Shown here piece by piece: positions 24,640 through 33,245 of a stretch of 36,930 nt of DNA. Position 1 is the stretch's first letter. Each line of letters opens with the position of its first letter. Origin of the DNA: Fusobacteriaceae bacterium UBA2433. Lineage in GTDB: Bacteria; Fusobacteriota; Fusobacteriia; Fusobacteriales; Fusobacteriaceae. The translations under genes were made by a program, and so were the position numbers. Below the pieces are notes generated by a model. The model made no database searches. It worked only from the letters and a program-made list of their open reading frames with translations, and was not told the origin of the DNA. The DNA lies in the NCBI GenBank assembly GCA_002342785.1, contig DDQV01000174.1:1-36930 (forward strand). The letters are read 5' to 3'.

Positions 24640-25367
24640 TGATTAAAATAAATAATTTATATAAAAGTTTTGGAAATTTAGAGGTGTTAAAAGGAATAAC
24701 AAAGGAGATAAAAAAAGGAGAGGTAGTAGCAGTAATAGGGCCCTCTGGATCTGGAAAATCAACTTTCTTAAGATGTATCAATATGTTAGAAGATATAACA
24801 TCGGGAGATGTTATTATAGAAGGAAAAAATATAACTGATCCTAAAGTTAATATAAATAAAGTTAGACAAAATGTAGGAATGGTATTTCAACACTTTAATT
24901 TATTTCCACATAAAACAGTATTAGAAAATTTGATGTTAGCTCCTATGAAAGTAAAAAAAATGAAAAAAGAAGAAATAATAGAAAAAGCAAAAAAATTATT
25001 GAAAAGAGTGGGATTAGAAGATAAAGAAAATTCTTATCCAGATTCATTATCAGGAGGACAAAAACAAAGAATTGCAATAGCAAGAGCATTGGCAATGGAA
25101 CCAGACACACTTTTATTTGATGAACCTACTTCAGCTTTAGATCCAGAAATGGTAAGGGAGGTATTAGATGTAATTAGAGATTTGGCAGAATCTGGAATGA
25201 CCATGATAGTTGTAACCCATGAGATGGGATTTGCTAAGAGTGTTGCTAACCGAGTTTTCTTTATGGATTTTGGAGTTATCTTGGAAGATGCTGCTCCAAA
25301 AGAATTATTTGAGACTCCTAAACACGAGAGAACCAAAGAATTTTTAGATAAAGTATTGAATCATTAA
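24639..25367 (+). CDS. Polar amino-acid ABC transporter ATP-binding protein
   Basis: A 242-residue ATPase of the HisP/GlnQ class. Walker A GPSGSGKST is at 34-42, the Q-loop in VFQHFNLFP near 82-90, the signature LSGGQKQR at 137-144, Walker B LLFDEP at 158-163, and the switch histidine in VVTHEMGF near 187-194. The length is normal. It is coupled to the permease gene (TAATG). It is likely to energise transport for all three binding proteins encoded in the cluster, since no other ATPase is present. Confidence 0.95.
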   Translation: MIKINNLYKSFGNLEVLKGITKEIKKGEVVAVIGPSGSGKSTFLRCINMLEDITSGDVIIEGKNITDPKVNINKVRQNVGMVFQHFNLFPHKTVLENLMLAPMKVKKMKKEEIIEKAKKLLKRVGLEDKENSYPDSLSGGQKQRIAIARALAMEPDTLLFDEPTSALDPEMVREVLDVIRDLAESGMTMIVVTHEMGFAKSVANRVFFMDFGVILEDAAPKELFETPKHERTKEFLDKVLNH

Positions 25368-25418
25368 AAAAATAAACTTAATAAAAAATAAATTTAATTA
25401 TAAGATGGAGGAATTAAA

Positions 25419-26153
25419 ATGAAAAAGACTATGAAATTAATAATAGCAATAATGGTAGGAATATTTATGGTAGCTTGTGGAAATAAAAGTGAGGAAAAAG
25501 TAACTAAGATTTTTGTTGGAACCAATGCAGAGTTTGCTCCATTTGAATATTTAGAAGATGGAAAAACAGTGGGATTTGATATGGATCTTATTGCAGCGAT
25601 CTCAAAAGAGATAGGTGTAGAGATGGAGATCAAAGATATGTCTTTTGATGGTTTATTACCAGCATTACAGGCTAATAAAGTAGATATGATAATAGCAGGG
25701 ATGACAGCTACTGAAGAAAGAAAAAAAGCAGTAAACTTTAGTGAAGCTTATTACAAAGCCAATCAAGTTATTATAACTACAGAAGATGCAAAAGATATTC
25801 CAAATTTTGAAGGATTAAAAGGCAAAAAAGTAGGAGTAATATTAGGATTTACAGGGGATATAATTGCAAGTGAGATAGATGGAGTAGATGTAAAAAAATA
25901 TAATGCCGGTTATGCTTCTATTATGGATTTAAAAGCAGGAAAGATAGATGCAGTGGTATTAGATGGAGAGCCAGCTAAGAATTTTGTAAAAAATAATAAA
26001 GGTATAAAAATAACTTCTGCAGAAGGAGAAAAAGAGGAATATGCAATGGCAGTATCTAAAGATAATACACAATTATTAGAAGATATAAACACAGCTTTAG
26101 CAAAATTAAAAGAAGATGGAACATATGATGAACTATTAAAAAAATGGTTCTAA
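25419..26153 (+). CDS. Amino-acid-binding lipoprotein 1 of the ABC transporter
   Basis: A 244-residue solute-binding protein of family 3 (polar amino acids). The signal peptide ends in a lipobox at FMVAC (C20), so it is a membrane-anchored lipoprotein. FVGTNAEFAPFEYLEDGKTVGFDMDLI and NKVDMIIAGMTATEERKKAVNFSEAY are the typical ligand-pocket segments of the type II fold. The start follows ATGGAGGAATTAAA. It is the binding protein closest to the permease and ATPase genes. Its 5' untranslated region is repeated, slightly altered, just after its stop. Confidence 0.93.
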   Translation: MKKTMKLIIAIMVGIFMVACGNKSEEKVTKIFVGTNAEFAPFEYLEDGKTVGFDMDLIAAISKEIGVEMEIKDMSFDGLLPALQANKVDMIIAGMTATEERKKAVNFSEAYYKANQVIITTEDAKDIPNFEGLKGKKVGVILGFTGDIIASEIDGVDVKKYNAGYASIMDLKAGKIDAVVLDGEPAKNFVKNNKGIKITSAEGEKEEYAMAVSKDNTQLLEDINTALAKLKEDGTYDELLKKWF

Positions 26154-26156
26154 TAA

Positions 26157-26208
26157 AATTATAAGATGAGGGATTAAAATGGAAATAAACAGGACTATTA
26201 AAAATTAA
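26157..26208 (+). other. Duplicated translation start region and 9-codon micro-ORF
   Basis: AATTATAAGATG-AGGG-ATTAAAATG (26157-26181) repeats, with one indel and one change, the start region of the preceding gene at 25396-25421. The ATG at 26179 opens a 9-codon ORF (M-E-I-N-R-T-I-K-N, stop at 26206-26208). This may be the residue of a lost or truncated tandem copy of the binding-protein gene, or a small leader ORF, since a terminator follows it. Confidence 0.5.
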
Positions 26209-26235
26209 ATAGAAAAGAAACTATGCTAATCTAAC

Positions 26236-26270
26236 AGGAACTCTGTAGAAAATGGCAGGGTTCCTTTTTT
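26236..26270 (+). terminator. Internal terminator before the M20 amidohydrolase gene
   Basis: AGGAACTCTG (26236-26245) pairs with CAGGGTTCCT (26256-26265) with one G-U, then a T-run. No promoter is visible between it and the next gene (about 30 nt), so the downstream genes must depend on read-through or on a promoter not recognised. Confidence 0.8.
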
Positions 26271-26301
26271 ATACAAAAAAATAAAAAATTTGGAGGAAAA
26301 T

Positions 26302-27465
26302 ATGATAACAAAGGCAGAAATTTTTTATCTGAATCATATAGATGAATTAATGAAATTAAATTATTTTATCTACAAAAATCCAGAATTAGGAAATAAAGAG
26401 ATAAAAGCAAGAGATGCTCATATAGATATTTTAGAAAAAAAGAATTTTCAGATAGAAAAAGAATTTGTAGGAATAAAGACAGCTTTTAAAGCTACTTATA
26501 CTTCTAAAAAAGATGGTCCTAAGATAGCTTTTTTAGCTGAATATGATGCACTACCTAAGATAGGACATGGATGTGGACACAATATATTAGGAACAGCTAG
26601 TACAGGAGCAGGACTTATATTAAAAGAATTTGTAGATGAATTAGGTGGTGAAGTAATAGTTATTGGAACACCAGCAGAAGAAAGTGATGGAGCTAAGGTA
26701 GATATGGCAAAAGCAGGAATATTTAAAGATATAGATATAGTTATGTCAGCACATCCTACAGGAGAATTTCATATGGAAAGTGGAAGTTCTCAAGCTATGG
26801 AAGCTATAAGGTTTAAATATTATGGAAAAACTGCCCATGCAGCAGGTGCTCCTCACTTGGGAATAAATGCTTTAGATGGAATAATAACTTTATTTAATAG
26901 TGTTAATGCTATGAGACAACAAATTTGTGAAACTGATAGGATCCATGGAATAATTACAAATGGAGGGGAAGCTGCAAATATAATTCCAGATTTTTCTTCA
27001 GCAGATTTTTATATAAGAAGTAGTAGTGATAAAGAATTAAAAATTTTGTCAGAGAGGGTAAAAAAATGTGCCGAGGGAGCTGCTCTTGCTACAGGAACTA
27101 AATTAGAGATAGAAAATTATGAATATAGTTTTAAAGATCTTAGAACCAATAAAAAATTATCTGAAGTATATACAAAAAATTTAAAACTTTTAGGTATAAA
27201 AGATATAAAAAAAGGAAAGAAAGCAGGATCTACAGATATGGGAGATGTGAGTTATTGTTGCCCAGTTATCCATCCATCTTTTCCTATAAGTGAAGGGAAA
27301 TTAATAGGACATAGTATAGAGTTTGCTCAAGCTAGTATTACTGAAAAAGCTTATGAAGGAATGAAGGAAGCTATCTTATCTATGGTGATGACATCGGTAG
27401 ATATAATTAAAGATAAAAATCTTTTACAAGAGATCAAAGATGAATTTATAAAAAATAAAAATTAA
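26302..27465 (+). CDS. M20 family metallo-amidohydrolase
   Basis: A 387-residue zinc-type hydrolase of the M20D/AbgB-like group, which removes acyl or aminobenzoyl groups from amino acids or cleaves dipeptides. Metal-site segments are AEYDALPKIGHGCGHN (79-94), GTPAEESDGAKVDM with E126-E127 (122-135) and SAHPTG (149-154). A dimerisation domain (about 175-290) separates the catalytic halves. The ATG at 26302 is preferred over an upstream TTG because GGAGG overlaps the latter. It lies within the arginine-related cluster, so an N-acyl amino acid or arginine-containing conjugate is a reasonable substrate guess, not shown by sequence. Confidence 0.88.
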   Translation: MITKAEIFYLNHIDELMKLNYFIYKNPELGNKEIKARDAHIDILEKKNFQIEKEFVGIKTAFKATYTSKKDGPKIAFLAEYDALPKIGHGCGHNILGTASTGAGLILKEFVDELGGEVIVIGTPAEESDGAKVDMAKAGIFKDIDIVMSAHPTGEFHMESGSSQAMEAIRFKYYGKTAHAAGAPHLGINALDGIITLFNSVNAMRQQICETDRIHGIITNGGEAANIIPDFSSADFYIRSSSDKELKILSERVKKCAEGAALATGTKLEIENYEYSFKDLRTNKKLSEVYTKNLKLLGIKDIKKGKKAGSTDMGDVSYCCPVIHPSFPISEGKLIGHSIEFAQASITEKAYEGMKEAILSMVMTSVDIIKDKNLLQEIKDEFIKNKN

Positions 27466-27482
27466 AAAAAAGGAGAAAAATA

Positions 27483-28244
27483 ATGAAAAAATTAATGGTA
27501 GGAATTTTGATGGTAGTTGCTCTAATAGGATGTGGAGAAAAAAAAGAAGTAGAAAATACAACAACTAAAGAGGTAAAAAAAATATATGTTGGAACCAATG
27601 CGGAATATAAACCTTACGAATATATTGAAGATGGAAAAATGACAGGATTTGATATTGAACTTATGGAAGCCTTAGCTAAAAACTTAGGATATGAAATAGA
27701 ATGGAATAATATGAGTTTTGATGGTCTACTACCAGCTCTTCAAACACAAAAGATAGATATGGTAATTGCAGGGATGTCTCCTACAGAGGAAAGAAAAAAA
27801 GCTGTAGACTTTACAAATATATATCATAGTGGAGGACAATCTGTTTTGGTAAATAAAGATGATATAGATATTAAAACAGCGAAAGATTTAAAGGGGAAAA
27901 GTATAGGAGTACAACTTGGAAGTCTTCAAGAAGGTATTGCTTCAAAGATAGAGGGAACAGAGGTAAAGTTTTATAACTCTTTTACAGGAGCAGTCTTAGA
28001 ACTTAATGCACAAAAGATAGATGCTGTCATAGTAGGAGATATTGTAGCTGATAATTATTTGAAAAATAATAAAAATTTAAAAAAAATAAGTTTATCAGCA
28101 GAGCAACAAAAAGGAACTAACGGTATAGCTATAGCTTTAGAAAAAGGTCATACTGAACTACTTAAAAGTTTAAACGACGGAATAGAAGAATTAAAATCAA
28201 ATGGAAAATATCAAGAATTATTAAATAGATATTTTGGTGGATAA
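27483..28244 (+). CDS. Amino-acid-binding lipoprotein 2 of the ABC transporter
   Basis: A 253-residue family 3 solute-binding lipoprotein with lipobox ALIGC (C17). Its mature part begins with a charged linker (KKEVENTTTKEV) followed by IYVGTNAEYKPYEYIEDGKMTGFDIEL. It closely resembles binding protein 1 in the first half (TNAE, MSFDGLLPALQ, DMVIAGMSPTEERKKAVDF) but diverges in the second lobe, suggesting a related but different ligand. It lies 17 nt after the amidohydrolase gene and 46 nt before argH, with no permease of its own. Confidence 0.92.
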   Translation: MKKLMVGILMVVALIGCGEKKEVENTTTKEVKKIYVGTNAEYKPYEYIEDGKMTGFDIELMEALAKNLGYEIEWNNMSFDGLLPALQTQKIDMVIAGMSPTEERKKAVDFTNIYHSGGQSVLVNKDDIDIKTAKDLKGKSIGVQLGSLQEGIASKIEGTEVKFYNSFTGAVLELNAQKIDAVIVGDIVADNYLKNNKNLKKISLSAEQQKGTNGIAIALEKGHTELLKSLNDGIEELKSNGKYQELLNRYFGG

Positions 28245-28290
28245 CTTATATATATATATAAAATAATAAAAAATTTAAAAGGAGAAAAAA

Positions 28291-29667
28291 ATGAAACTTT
28301 GGGGTGGAAGATTCAATAAAGAAACAGCAAAAATATTAGAAGAATTTAATGGATCTATAAATTTTGATAAGAGGATGTATGAAGAGGATATAATGGGAAG
28401 TATCGCTCATTCTAAGATGTTAGCTAAACAAGATATTATAGAAAAAGAGGAACAATTAAAGATAGAAGATGGACTCTTACAGGTATTAAAAGAAATAAAA
28501 TCAGGAAAGTTTATATTTGATTTAAAAGATGAAGATATCCACATGGCTATTGAAAAAAGGTTGATAGAGATCGTAGGAGAGGTAGGAGGAAAACTTCATA
28601 CAGCAAGAAGTAGAAATGACCAAGTAGCTTTAGATATCAGAATGTATCTAAAAAAAGAAAGCAAAGTAATAGAGGAACTATTAGTAGAACTATTAGAAGG
28701 TTTAGTAGAAATTGCCAAGAAAAATAAAGATGTTATCATGCCTGGGTATACCCATATGCAAAGAGCACAACCTATTTTATTTTCCCATCATATGATGGCA
28801 TATTATGAGATGTTTAAAAGAGATCTTGAGAGACTAAATGATTCTTATAAAAGACTCAACGTAATGCCTTTAGGAGCTGGAGCCTTAGCTGGTACAACTT
28901 ATAATATTGATAGACATTTTGTAGCAAAAGAATTAGAGTTTCCTGAAGTTACTAAAAATAGTTTGGATACTGTAAGTGATAGGGATTTTATAATTGAATT
29001 AAATTTTATTATATCTATGATATCTATGCATATGTCTAGGTTAGCAGAAGAAGTAATAATGTGGTCTACGAGTGAATTTTCTTTTATAAACTTAGATGAT
29101 GCATATTCTACAGGGTCTTCAATTATGCCACAGAAAAAAAATCCAGATATAGCAGAACTAATCAGAGGAAAAACAGGAAGAATTTTTGGAAATTTAATGG
29201 GAATATTAACTGTTATGAAGGGCCTTCCAATGGCTTACAATAAAGATACCCAAGAGGACAAGGAGGGAATTTTTGATTCTATCGATACTATAAAGATATC
29301 CCTTATTATATTTAAAGAGATGTTAGTCACTATGAAAATAAATAAAAAAAATATGGTAAAAGGAATTGAAAATGGATTTATAAATGCTACAGATGTAGCT
29401 GATTATTTAGCTAAAAAAAAGTTGCCTTTTAGAGAAGCACATAGAATAGTTGGGGAATTAGTTGTGTATTGTGAGGTAAATAAAAAAAGATTATCTGAGT
29501 TAACATTAAAAGAATTTAAAGGATTTAACGAACTATTTGAAGATGATATAAATGAAAAGATAAGTATAGAAAATTGTGTTAATGAAAGAAAAAGTTATGG
29601 AGGGACAAGTGTAGAATCAGTAAAAGTGCAAATAGACCAGGCAAATATATTTTTGAATAATAAATAA
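28291..29667 (+). CDS. argH: Argininosuccinate lyase
   Basis: A 458-residue enzyme of the fumarase/aspartase superfamily that splits argininosuccinate into arginine and fumarate, the last step of arginine synthesis. The superfamily signature GSSIMPQKKNPD is at about 275-286 and carries the catalytic serine loop. LHTARSRNDQVALDIRMYL and MPGYTHMQRAQPILFSHH are the other active-site regions. The N-terminus MKLWGGRF is typical of ArgH. AGGAG precedes the start. It is separated from argG by a binding-protein gene, which is an unusual order. Confidence 0.97.
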   Translation: MKLWGGRFNKETAKILEEFNGSINFDKRMYEEDIMGSIAHSKMLAKQDIIEKEEQLKIEDGLLQVLKEIKSGKFIFDLKDEDIHMAIEKRLIEIVGEVGGKLHTARSRNDQVALDIRMYLKKESKVIEELLVELLEGLVEIAKKNKDVIMPGYTHMQRAQPILFSHHMMAYYEMFKRDLERLNDSYKRLNVMPLGAGALAGTTYNIDRHFVAKELEFPEVTKNSLDTVSDRDFIIELNFIISMISMHMSRLAEEVIMWSTSEFSFINLDDAYSTGSSIMPQKKNPDIAELIRGKTGRIFGNLMGILTVMKGLPMAYNKDTQEDKEGIFDSIDTIKISLIIFKEMLVTMKINKKNMVKGIENGFINATDVADYLAKKKLPFREAHRIVGELVVYCEVNKKRLSELTLKEFKGFNELFEDDINEKISIENCVNERKSYGGTSVESVKVQIDQANIFLNNK

Positions 29668-29680
29668 TAGGAGGAAGTAA

Positions 29681-30436
29681 ATGAAAAAAATAATGAAATT
29701 AATGATGGTATTAGTATCGATGTTGGTAATTGGTTGTGGATCGGAAAAGACAGCAGAAACAAAAGAAGAAAAAGTTTATATAGTTGGAACTGCACCTAAT
29801 TTTGTTCCATTTGAATATATGGAAGGAGATAAGATAGTAGGTTTTGATATGGATCTATTAGATGAAATTGGAAAGGAAAGTGGATTAAAATTTAAAGTAG
29901 TTGGAATGGATTTTAGTGGGCTTTTACCAGCATTACAAACTAAAAAAATTGATTTGATTGTAGCTGGAATGTCAGTTACTGAAGCTCGTAAAAAAAATGT
30001 AAACTTTTCACTACCTTACTTTGATGTAAGTCAAGTAATTATGGTAGGAGAAGGAACTAAAGATATAGAAAAAGAAATGGATATAGCAGGCAAAAAAATA
30101 GGAGTAGTAATGGGAACTACGAGTGATACTTTAGCAGATGGTTTTGCTAGTAAATTAGATGGTGTAGAAGTACAAAAATATAATAAACTACATGAAGCTG
30201 TATTATCACTTCAAGCTAAGAAGATAGATATGATTATACTTGATTATCAACAAGCTAGTAAAACTATTGAAAAAAATAGCGGATTAACATTGGCGACACA
30301 TGTATTACAATCTGAAAACTATGCAATAGCTATAGGAAAAGAAGATGTAGAATTATTAAACAAGATTGATAAAGCATTAAAAAATATAGTTGATGGAAAA
30401 AAATATAACGAATTAGTAAAAACATATATCAAATAA
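29681..30436 (+). CDS. Amino-acid-binding lipoprotein 3 of the ABC transporter
   Basis: A 251-residue family 3 solute-binding lipoprotein with lipobox LVIGC (C19). The mature start is VYIVGTAPNFVPFEYMEGDKIVGFDMDLL; the pocket segment TAPNF differs from TNAEF/TNAEY of the other two copies, and EARKKNVNFS replaces EERKKAVNF. It is thus the most divergent of the three, probably with another ligand preference. It lies between argH (13 nt) and argG (13 nt), so it is cotranscribed with them. AGGAGG precedes the start. Confidence 0.92.
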   Translation: MKKIMKLMMVLVSMLVIGCGSEKTAETKEEKVYIVGTAPNFVPFEYMEGDKIVGFDMDLLDEIGKESGLKFKVVGMDFSGLLPALQTKKIDLIVAGMSVTEARKKNVNFSLPYFDVSQVIMVGEGTKDIEKEMDIAGKKIGVVMGTTSDTLADGFASKLDGVEVQKYNKLHEAVLSLQAKKIDMIILDYQQASKTIEKNSGLTLATHVLQSENYAIAIGKEDVELLNKIDKALKNIVDGKKYNELVKTYIK

Positions 30437-30449
30437 GGGGGATAAAAAA

Positions 30450-31649
30450 ATGAGTAACAAAACAGAAAAAGTAGTATTGGCGTATTCAGGAGGATTAGAT
30501 ACATCTATAATAGTACCTTGGTTAAAGGAAAATTATGATTTAGAAGTTATAGCGGTCTGTGTTAATTTAGGACAAGAAGATGATATGGAAGATGTAAAAA
30601 TAAAAGCTATTGCATCTGGTGCTTCAAAAATTTATGTTGAAAATGTAGCGGAAGAATTTGTTGGGGAATATGCTTTTAAAGGTCTAAAAGCTGGGGCAAT
30701 ATATGAGGATAAATATTTATTGGGAACAGCTTTTGCAAGACCACTTATAGCTAAAAAATTAGTGGAAGTTGCTCATAAAGAGGGTGCAACTTATATCTGT
30801 CATGGTTGTACTGGAAAGGGAAATGACCAAGTTAGATTTGAAGTAGGAATAGCTTCTATAGATCCAAGTATAAAGATAATTGCTCCTTGGAGAGAATGGG
30901 ATATAAAATCCAGAGAAGATGCTATAGATTATGCTGAATCTAAAGGAATCAAGTTAAGTGTAACAAAAGAAAAGATCTATTCTAGAGATCAAAATCTTTG
31001 GCATATAAGTCATGAAGGTGGAGACATAGAACTTTTAGAAAAAGAGCATAGTGATGATCTTTATATGATGGTAAAATCTTTAGAAGATGCCAAAGATGAA
31101 GCTGAATATGTAGAAATAGATTTCGAATCAGGGATACCAGTAAGTTTAAATAAAGAAAAATTATCTCCAGCAGAACTTTTAATTAAATTAAATGAAATAG
31201 CAGGTGAGCATGGAATAGGAGTAGTTGATATTGTAGAAAATAGACTTGTAGGAATGAAATCTAGAGGAATCTATGAAACTCCTGGAGGAACAGTTTTGTA
31301 TGCAGCTATAAAGGAATTAGAAAGCATTTGTTTAGATAAAGAAACCCAAGCTTTCAAAAAAAATATAGGGCAAAAATATGGAGAACTAGTTTACAATGGA
31401 TTATGGTTTACTCCTTTAAAAGCAGGATTTGATGCATTTGTAAATGAAGTTTGTGAAGTGGTAACAGGAACGATAAAATTAAAATTATATAAAGGAAATA
31501 TAAAAGTTGCAGGAAGAATATCTCCTAATGCACTCTATGATGAAGGAGTTTCATCTTTTGGAGCCAGTGACCTATATGATCATCATGATGCAGAAGGATT
31601 TATAAAATTATTCTCCCTTCCAAGTAAGATCAGAGCAATGAAAGGGTAA
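30450..31649 (+). CDS. argG: Argininosuccinate synthase
   Basis: A 399-residue enzyme that condenses citrulline and aspartate with ATP to argininosuccinate. The N-type ATP pyrophosphatase P-loop is LAYSGGLDTS (10-19). HGCTGKGNDQVRFE (about 116-129) and NLWHISHEGG (about 182-191) bind citrulline and aspartate. Its full length is typical of type ArgG. The ribosome site is AAGGGGG. With argH it makes arginine from citrulline, but no gene for ornithine or citrulline synthesis is in the window. Confidence 0.97.
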   Translation: MSNKTEKVVLAYSGGLDTSIIVPWLKENYDLEVIAVCVNLGQEDDMEDVKIKAIASGASKIYVENVAEEFVGEYAFKGLKAGAIYEDKYLLGTAFARPLIAKKLVEVAHKEGATYICHGCTGKGNDQVRFEVGIASIDPSIKIIAPWREWDIKSREDAIDYAESKGIKLSVTKEKIYSRDQNLWHISHEGGDIELLEKEHSDDLYMMVKSLEDAKDEAEYVEIDFESGIPVSLNKEKLSPAELLIKLNEIAGEHGIGVVDIVENRLVGMKSRGIYETPGGTVLYAAIKELESICLDKETQAFKKNIGQKYGELVYNGLWFTPLKAGFDAFVNEVCEVVTGTIKLKLYKGNIKVAGRISPNALYDEGVSSFGASDLYDHHDAEGFIKLFSLPSKIRAMKG

Positions 31650-31673
31650 ATAAAATCAAAAAATATAAATATT

Positions 31674-31705
31674 AAAAAAACGGGTTATATTTATCCCGTT
31701 TTTTT
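31674..31705. terminator. Bidirectional terminator between argG and the groES-like gene
   Basis: AAAAAAACGGG (31674-31684), a 10-nt loop, CCCGTTTTTTT (31695-31705). The stem is perfectly symmetrical and lies between convergent genes. Confidence 0.92.
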
Positions 31706-31724
31706 AATGTCTAAAATTTTAGTT

Positions 31725-31988
31725 TTATTCCAATGTGGCCAAAACTTCTTCTATCTCTAAAATAATAAAATTTTTATTTGAATCAGGAATTTTTATTCCA
31801 GAATAAGGTTTAAAAAATACCTTATCTCCTAATTTTATTTCTTCTGTAATATCTCCAATCGCGACAACTATACCTATACTAGAAGAGTTTATTTCTCCTG
31901 TTTTAGGTAGTATAATTCCGCTAAAAGTTTTTTCTTCTATTTTTAAAATTTCTATTAATATTCTATTTCCAATTGGTTTAATTTTCAT
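31725..31988 (-). CDS. Divergent GroES-like (Cpn10) protein without adjacent groEL
   Basis: An 87-residue protein of the GroES fold. KIKPIGNRILIEIL at the start and the mobile-loop segment EKTFSGIILPKT (about 19-30), which contacts GroEL, are recognisable. IGIVVAIGD and KLGDKVFFKPYSGIKI match the beta-barrel. The usual PQEGEVVAVG and the consensus D in GDRVL are altered, and no groEL follows, so this is probably a second specialised copy rather than the housekeeping co-chaperonin. AAGGAGATATATTT precedes the start. It may be cotranscribed with the lysR-type gene 31 nt upstream. Confidence 0.8.
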   Translation of the reverse strand: MKIKPIGNRILIEILKIEEKTFSGIILPKTGEINSSSIGIVVAIGDITEEIKLGDKVFFKPYSGIKIPDSNKNFIILEIEEVLATLE

Positions 31989-32019
31989 AAATATATCTCC
32001 TTTCTAATTTTTTTTAATA

Positions 32020-32979
32020 TTATATTTTATAAATAAGATTTGAAGAATCAAATGGTAGATGTGCATATTCATCACCATATACCTCTTTGATATGGTCAAT
32101 AAAATCTTTTAATTTAGATGAAACGACTTGATTTTTATGCAAAACACAAGCGAGAATTCGATATGTTTTATGTTTACTTTGAATACGGTAATAGTTTATT
32201 TTATCGTGTCCTTTTTCAGCAAACCAATAAGGAACAATAGAGAGACCTAGTCCATCTTCTACTAGAGAATGACTACTGTACCAGTTAGTACAATTAAAAA
32301 TAATATTTGGATCATAACCAGCTTCCTCAAAAAATGGAGTAATAAATTTAATATAAGGTGGAGTAGACAATGAGATAAATGGCATATCTTTTAGAACAGA
32401 TAGATTTGCATAGTTCTCTGGACTACTTTGGTTAATTAATTTATTAGCTATATGATTTTTAGGAACTGCAAGATAAAATTCTTCTTGACGAATAGTTGTA
32501 TAGATTAAATCAGGATGAAAATATAATGCAGGGATGAGTAAAAGGGTTATTTTTTTTTGTAAAAGTAATTCAATCAATGATTCTACTGTATTTTCAACTA
32601 TTTGAACGTTTAGAGATGTTAAATCTGATATGTTTGACATAATACTATTTAAATATTGTATGGTATACCCTGTTGCCCAACCTAATTGAATATCCATGAC
32701 TTCTGAATTAGCAGTGTCATTTGCTTTTTTTAACATAGCATTATATTGTTCTAAAAGTACTTTGCCTTCTTCTAATAAAATTTTTCCAGCTTTTGTGGGG
32801 ATACATTTTCCATTCTCTCTATTATATAAAAGGAAAGAAAGTGTAGACTCCATTCTTTTAATATATTGAGTTAATGCAGGTTGACTAATATATAAAACTT
32901 TAGCAGCCTTTGAAATACTTCCTTCTTGTTCAATAGCAAGCATAATTTTTAATGTTTTTAGTTCTATATCCATTTGCAT
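32020..32979 (-). CDS. LysR-type transcriptional regulator
   Basis: A 319-residue regulator. The N-terminal helix-turn-helix covers residues 3-62 (LKTLKIMLAIEQEGSISKAAKVLYISQPALTQYIKRME), followed by a linker helix and a substrate-binding domain (about 95-300) of the type II periplasmic fold. The first ATG is chosen because GGGAGG lies 8 nt before it. It is divergent from the SDR gene with a palindrome between them, the classic arrangement for a LysR protein controlling its neighbour. The inducer is not known. Confidence 0.92.
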   Translation of the reverse strand: MQMDIELKTLKIMLAIEQEGSISKAAKVLYISQPALTQYIKRMESTLSFLLYNRENGKCIPTKAGKILLEEGKVLLEQYNAMLKKANDTANSEVMDIQLGWATGYTIQYLNSIMSNISDLTSLNVQIVENTVESLIELLLQKKITLLLIPALYFHPDLIYTTIRQEEFYLAVPKNHIANKLINQSSPENYANLSVLKDMPFISLSTPPYIKFITPFFEEAGYDPNIIFNCTNWYSSHSLVEDGLGLSIVPYWFAEKGHDKINYYRIQSKHKTYRILACVLHKNQVVSSKLKDFIDHIKEVYGDEYAHLPFDSSNLIYKI

Positions 32980-33000
32980 AATTAATACCTCCCTTTAACA

Positions 33001-33017
33001 TATAACATTTTGTTATA
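33001..33017. promoter_or_regulatory. Probable LysR-type operator
   Basis: TATAACA-TTT-TGTTATA is a perfect palindrome with a T-N11-A core, 21 nt upstream of the lysR-type start. It lies in the divergent region, as expected for autoregulation and control of the SDR gene. Confidence 0.65.
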
Positions 33018-33245
33018 GGTTTATATTATATATTGATATTATTTAAAAATCAATGATTATGTTAAAATTATCTCAATTCAAGTTAAAGAGAATGTTTTTC
33101 AATCAAAAGTTTTAGAATATGTATTTTCTTTTGGATATTAAACGATTATCTTTTTTTAGGAATTAGTATTGTTTGAAATTTATCGGTTATATAAAAAATA
33201 TGAATATGAATATAAATAATAATATAAAAAACGGGAGGCAACATT

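Noticed and set aside
28245..28290. TATATATA tract before argH read as a promoter or repeat element
   Set aside because: Short low-complexity spacer between cotranscribed genes; no -35 at proper distance.
33059..33115. 18-codon ORF in the lysR/SDR gap
   Set aside because: No ribosome binding site and no related codon or terminator pattern.
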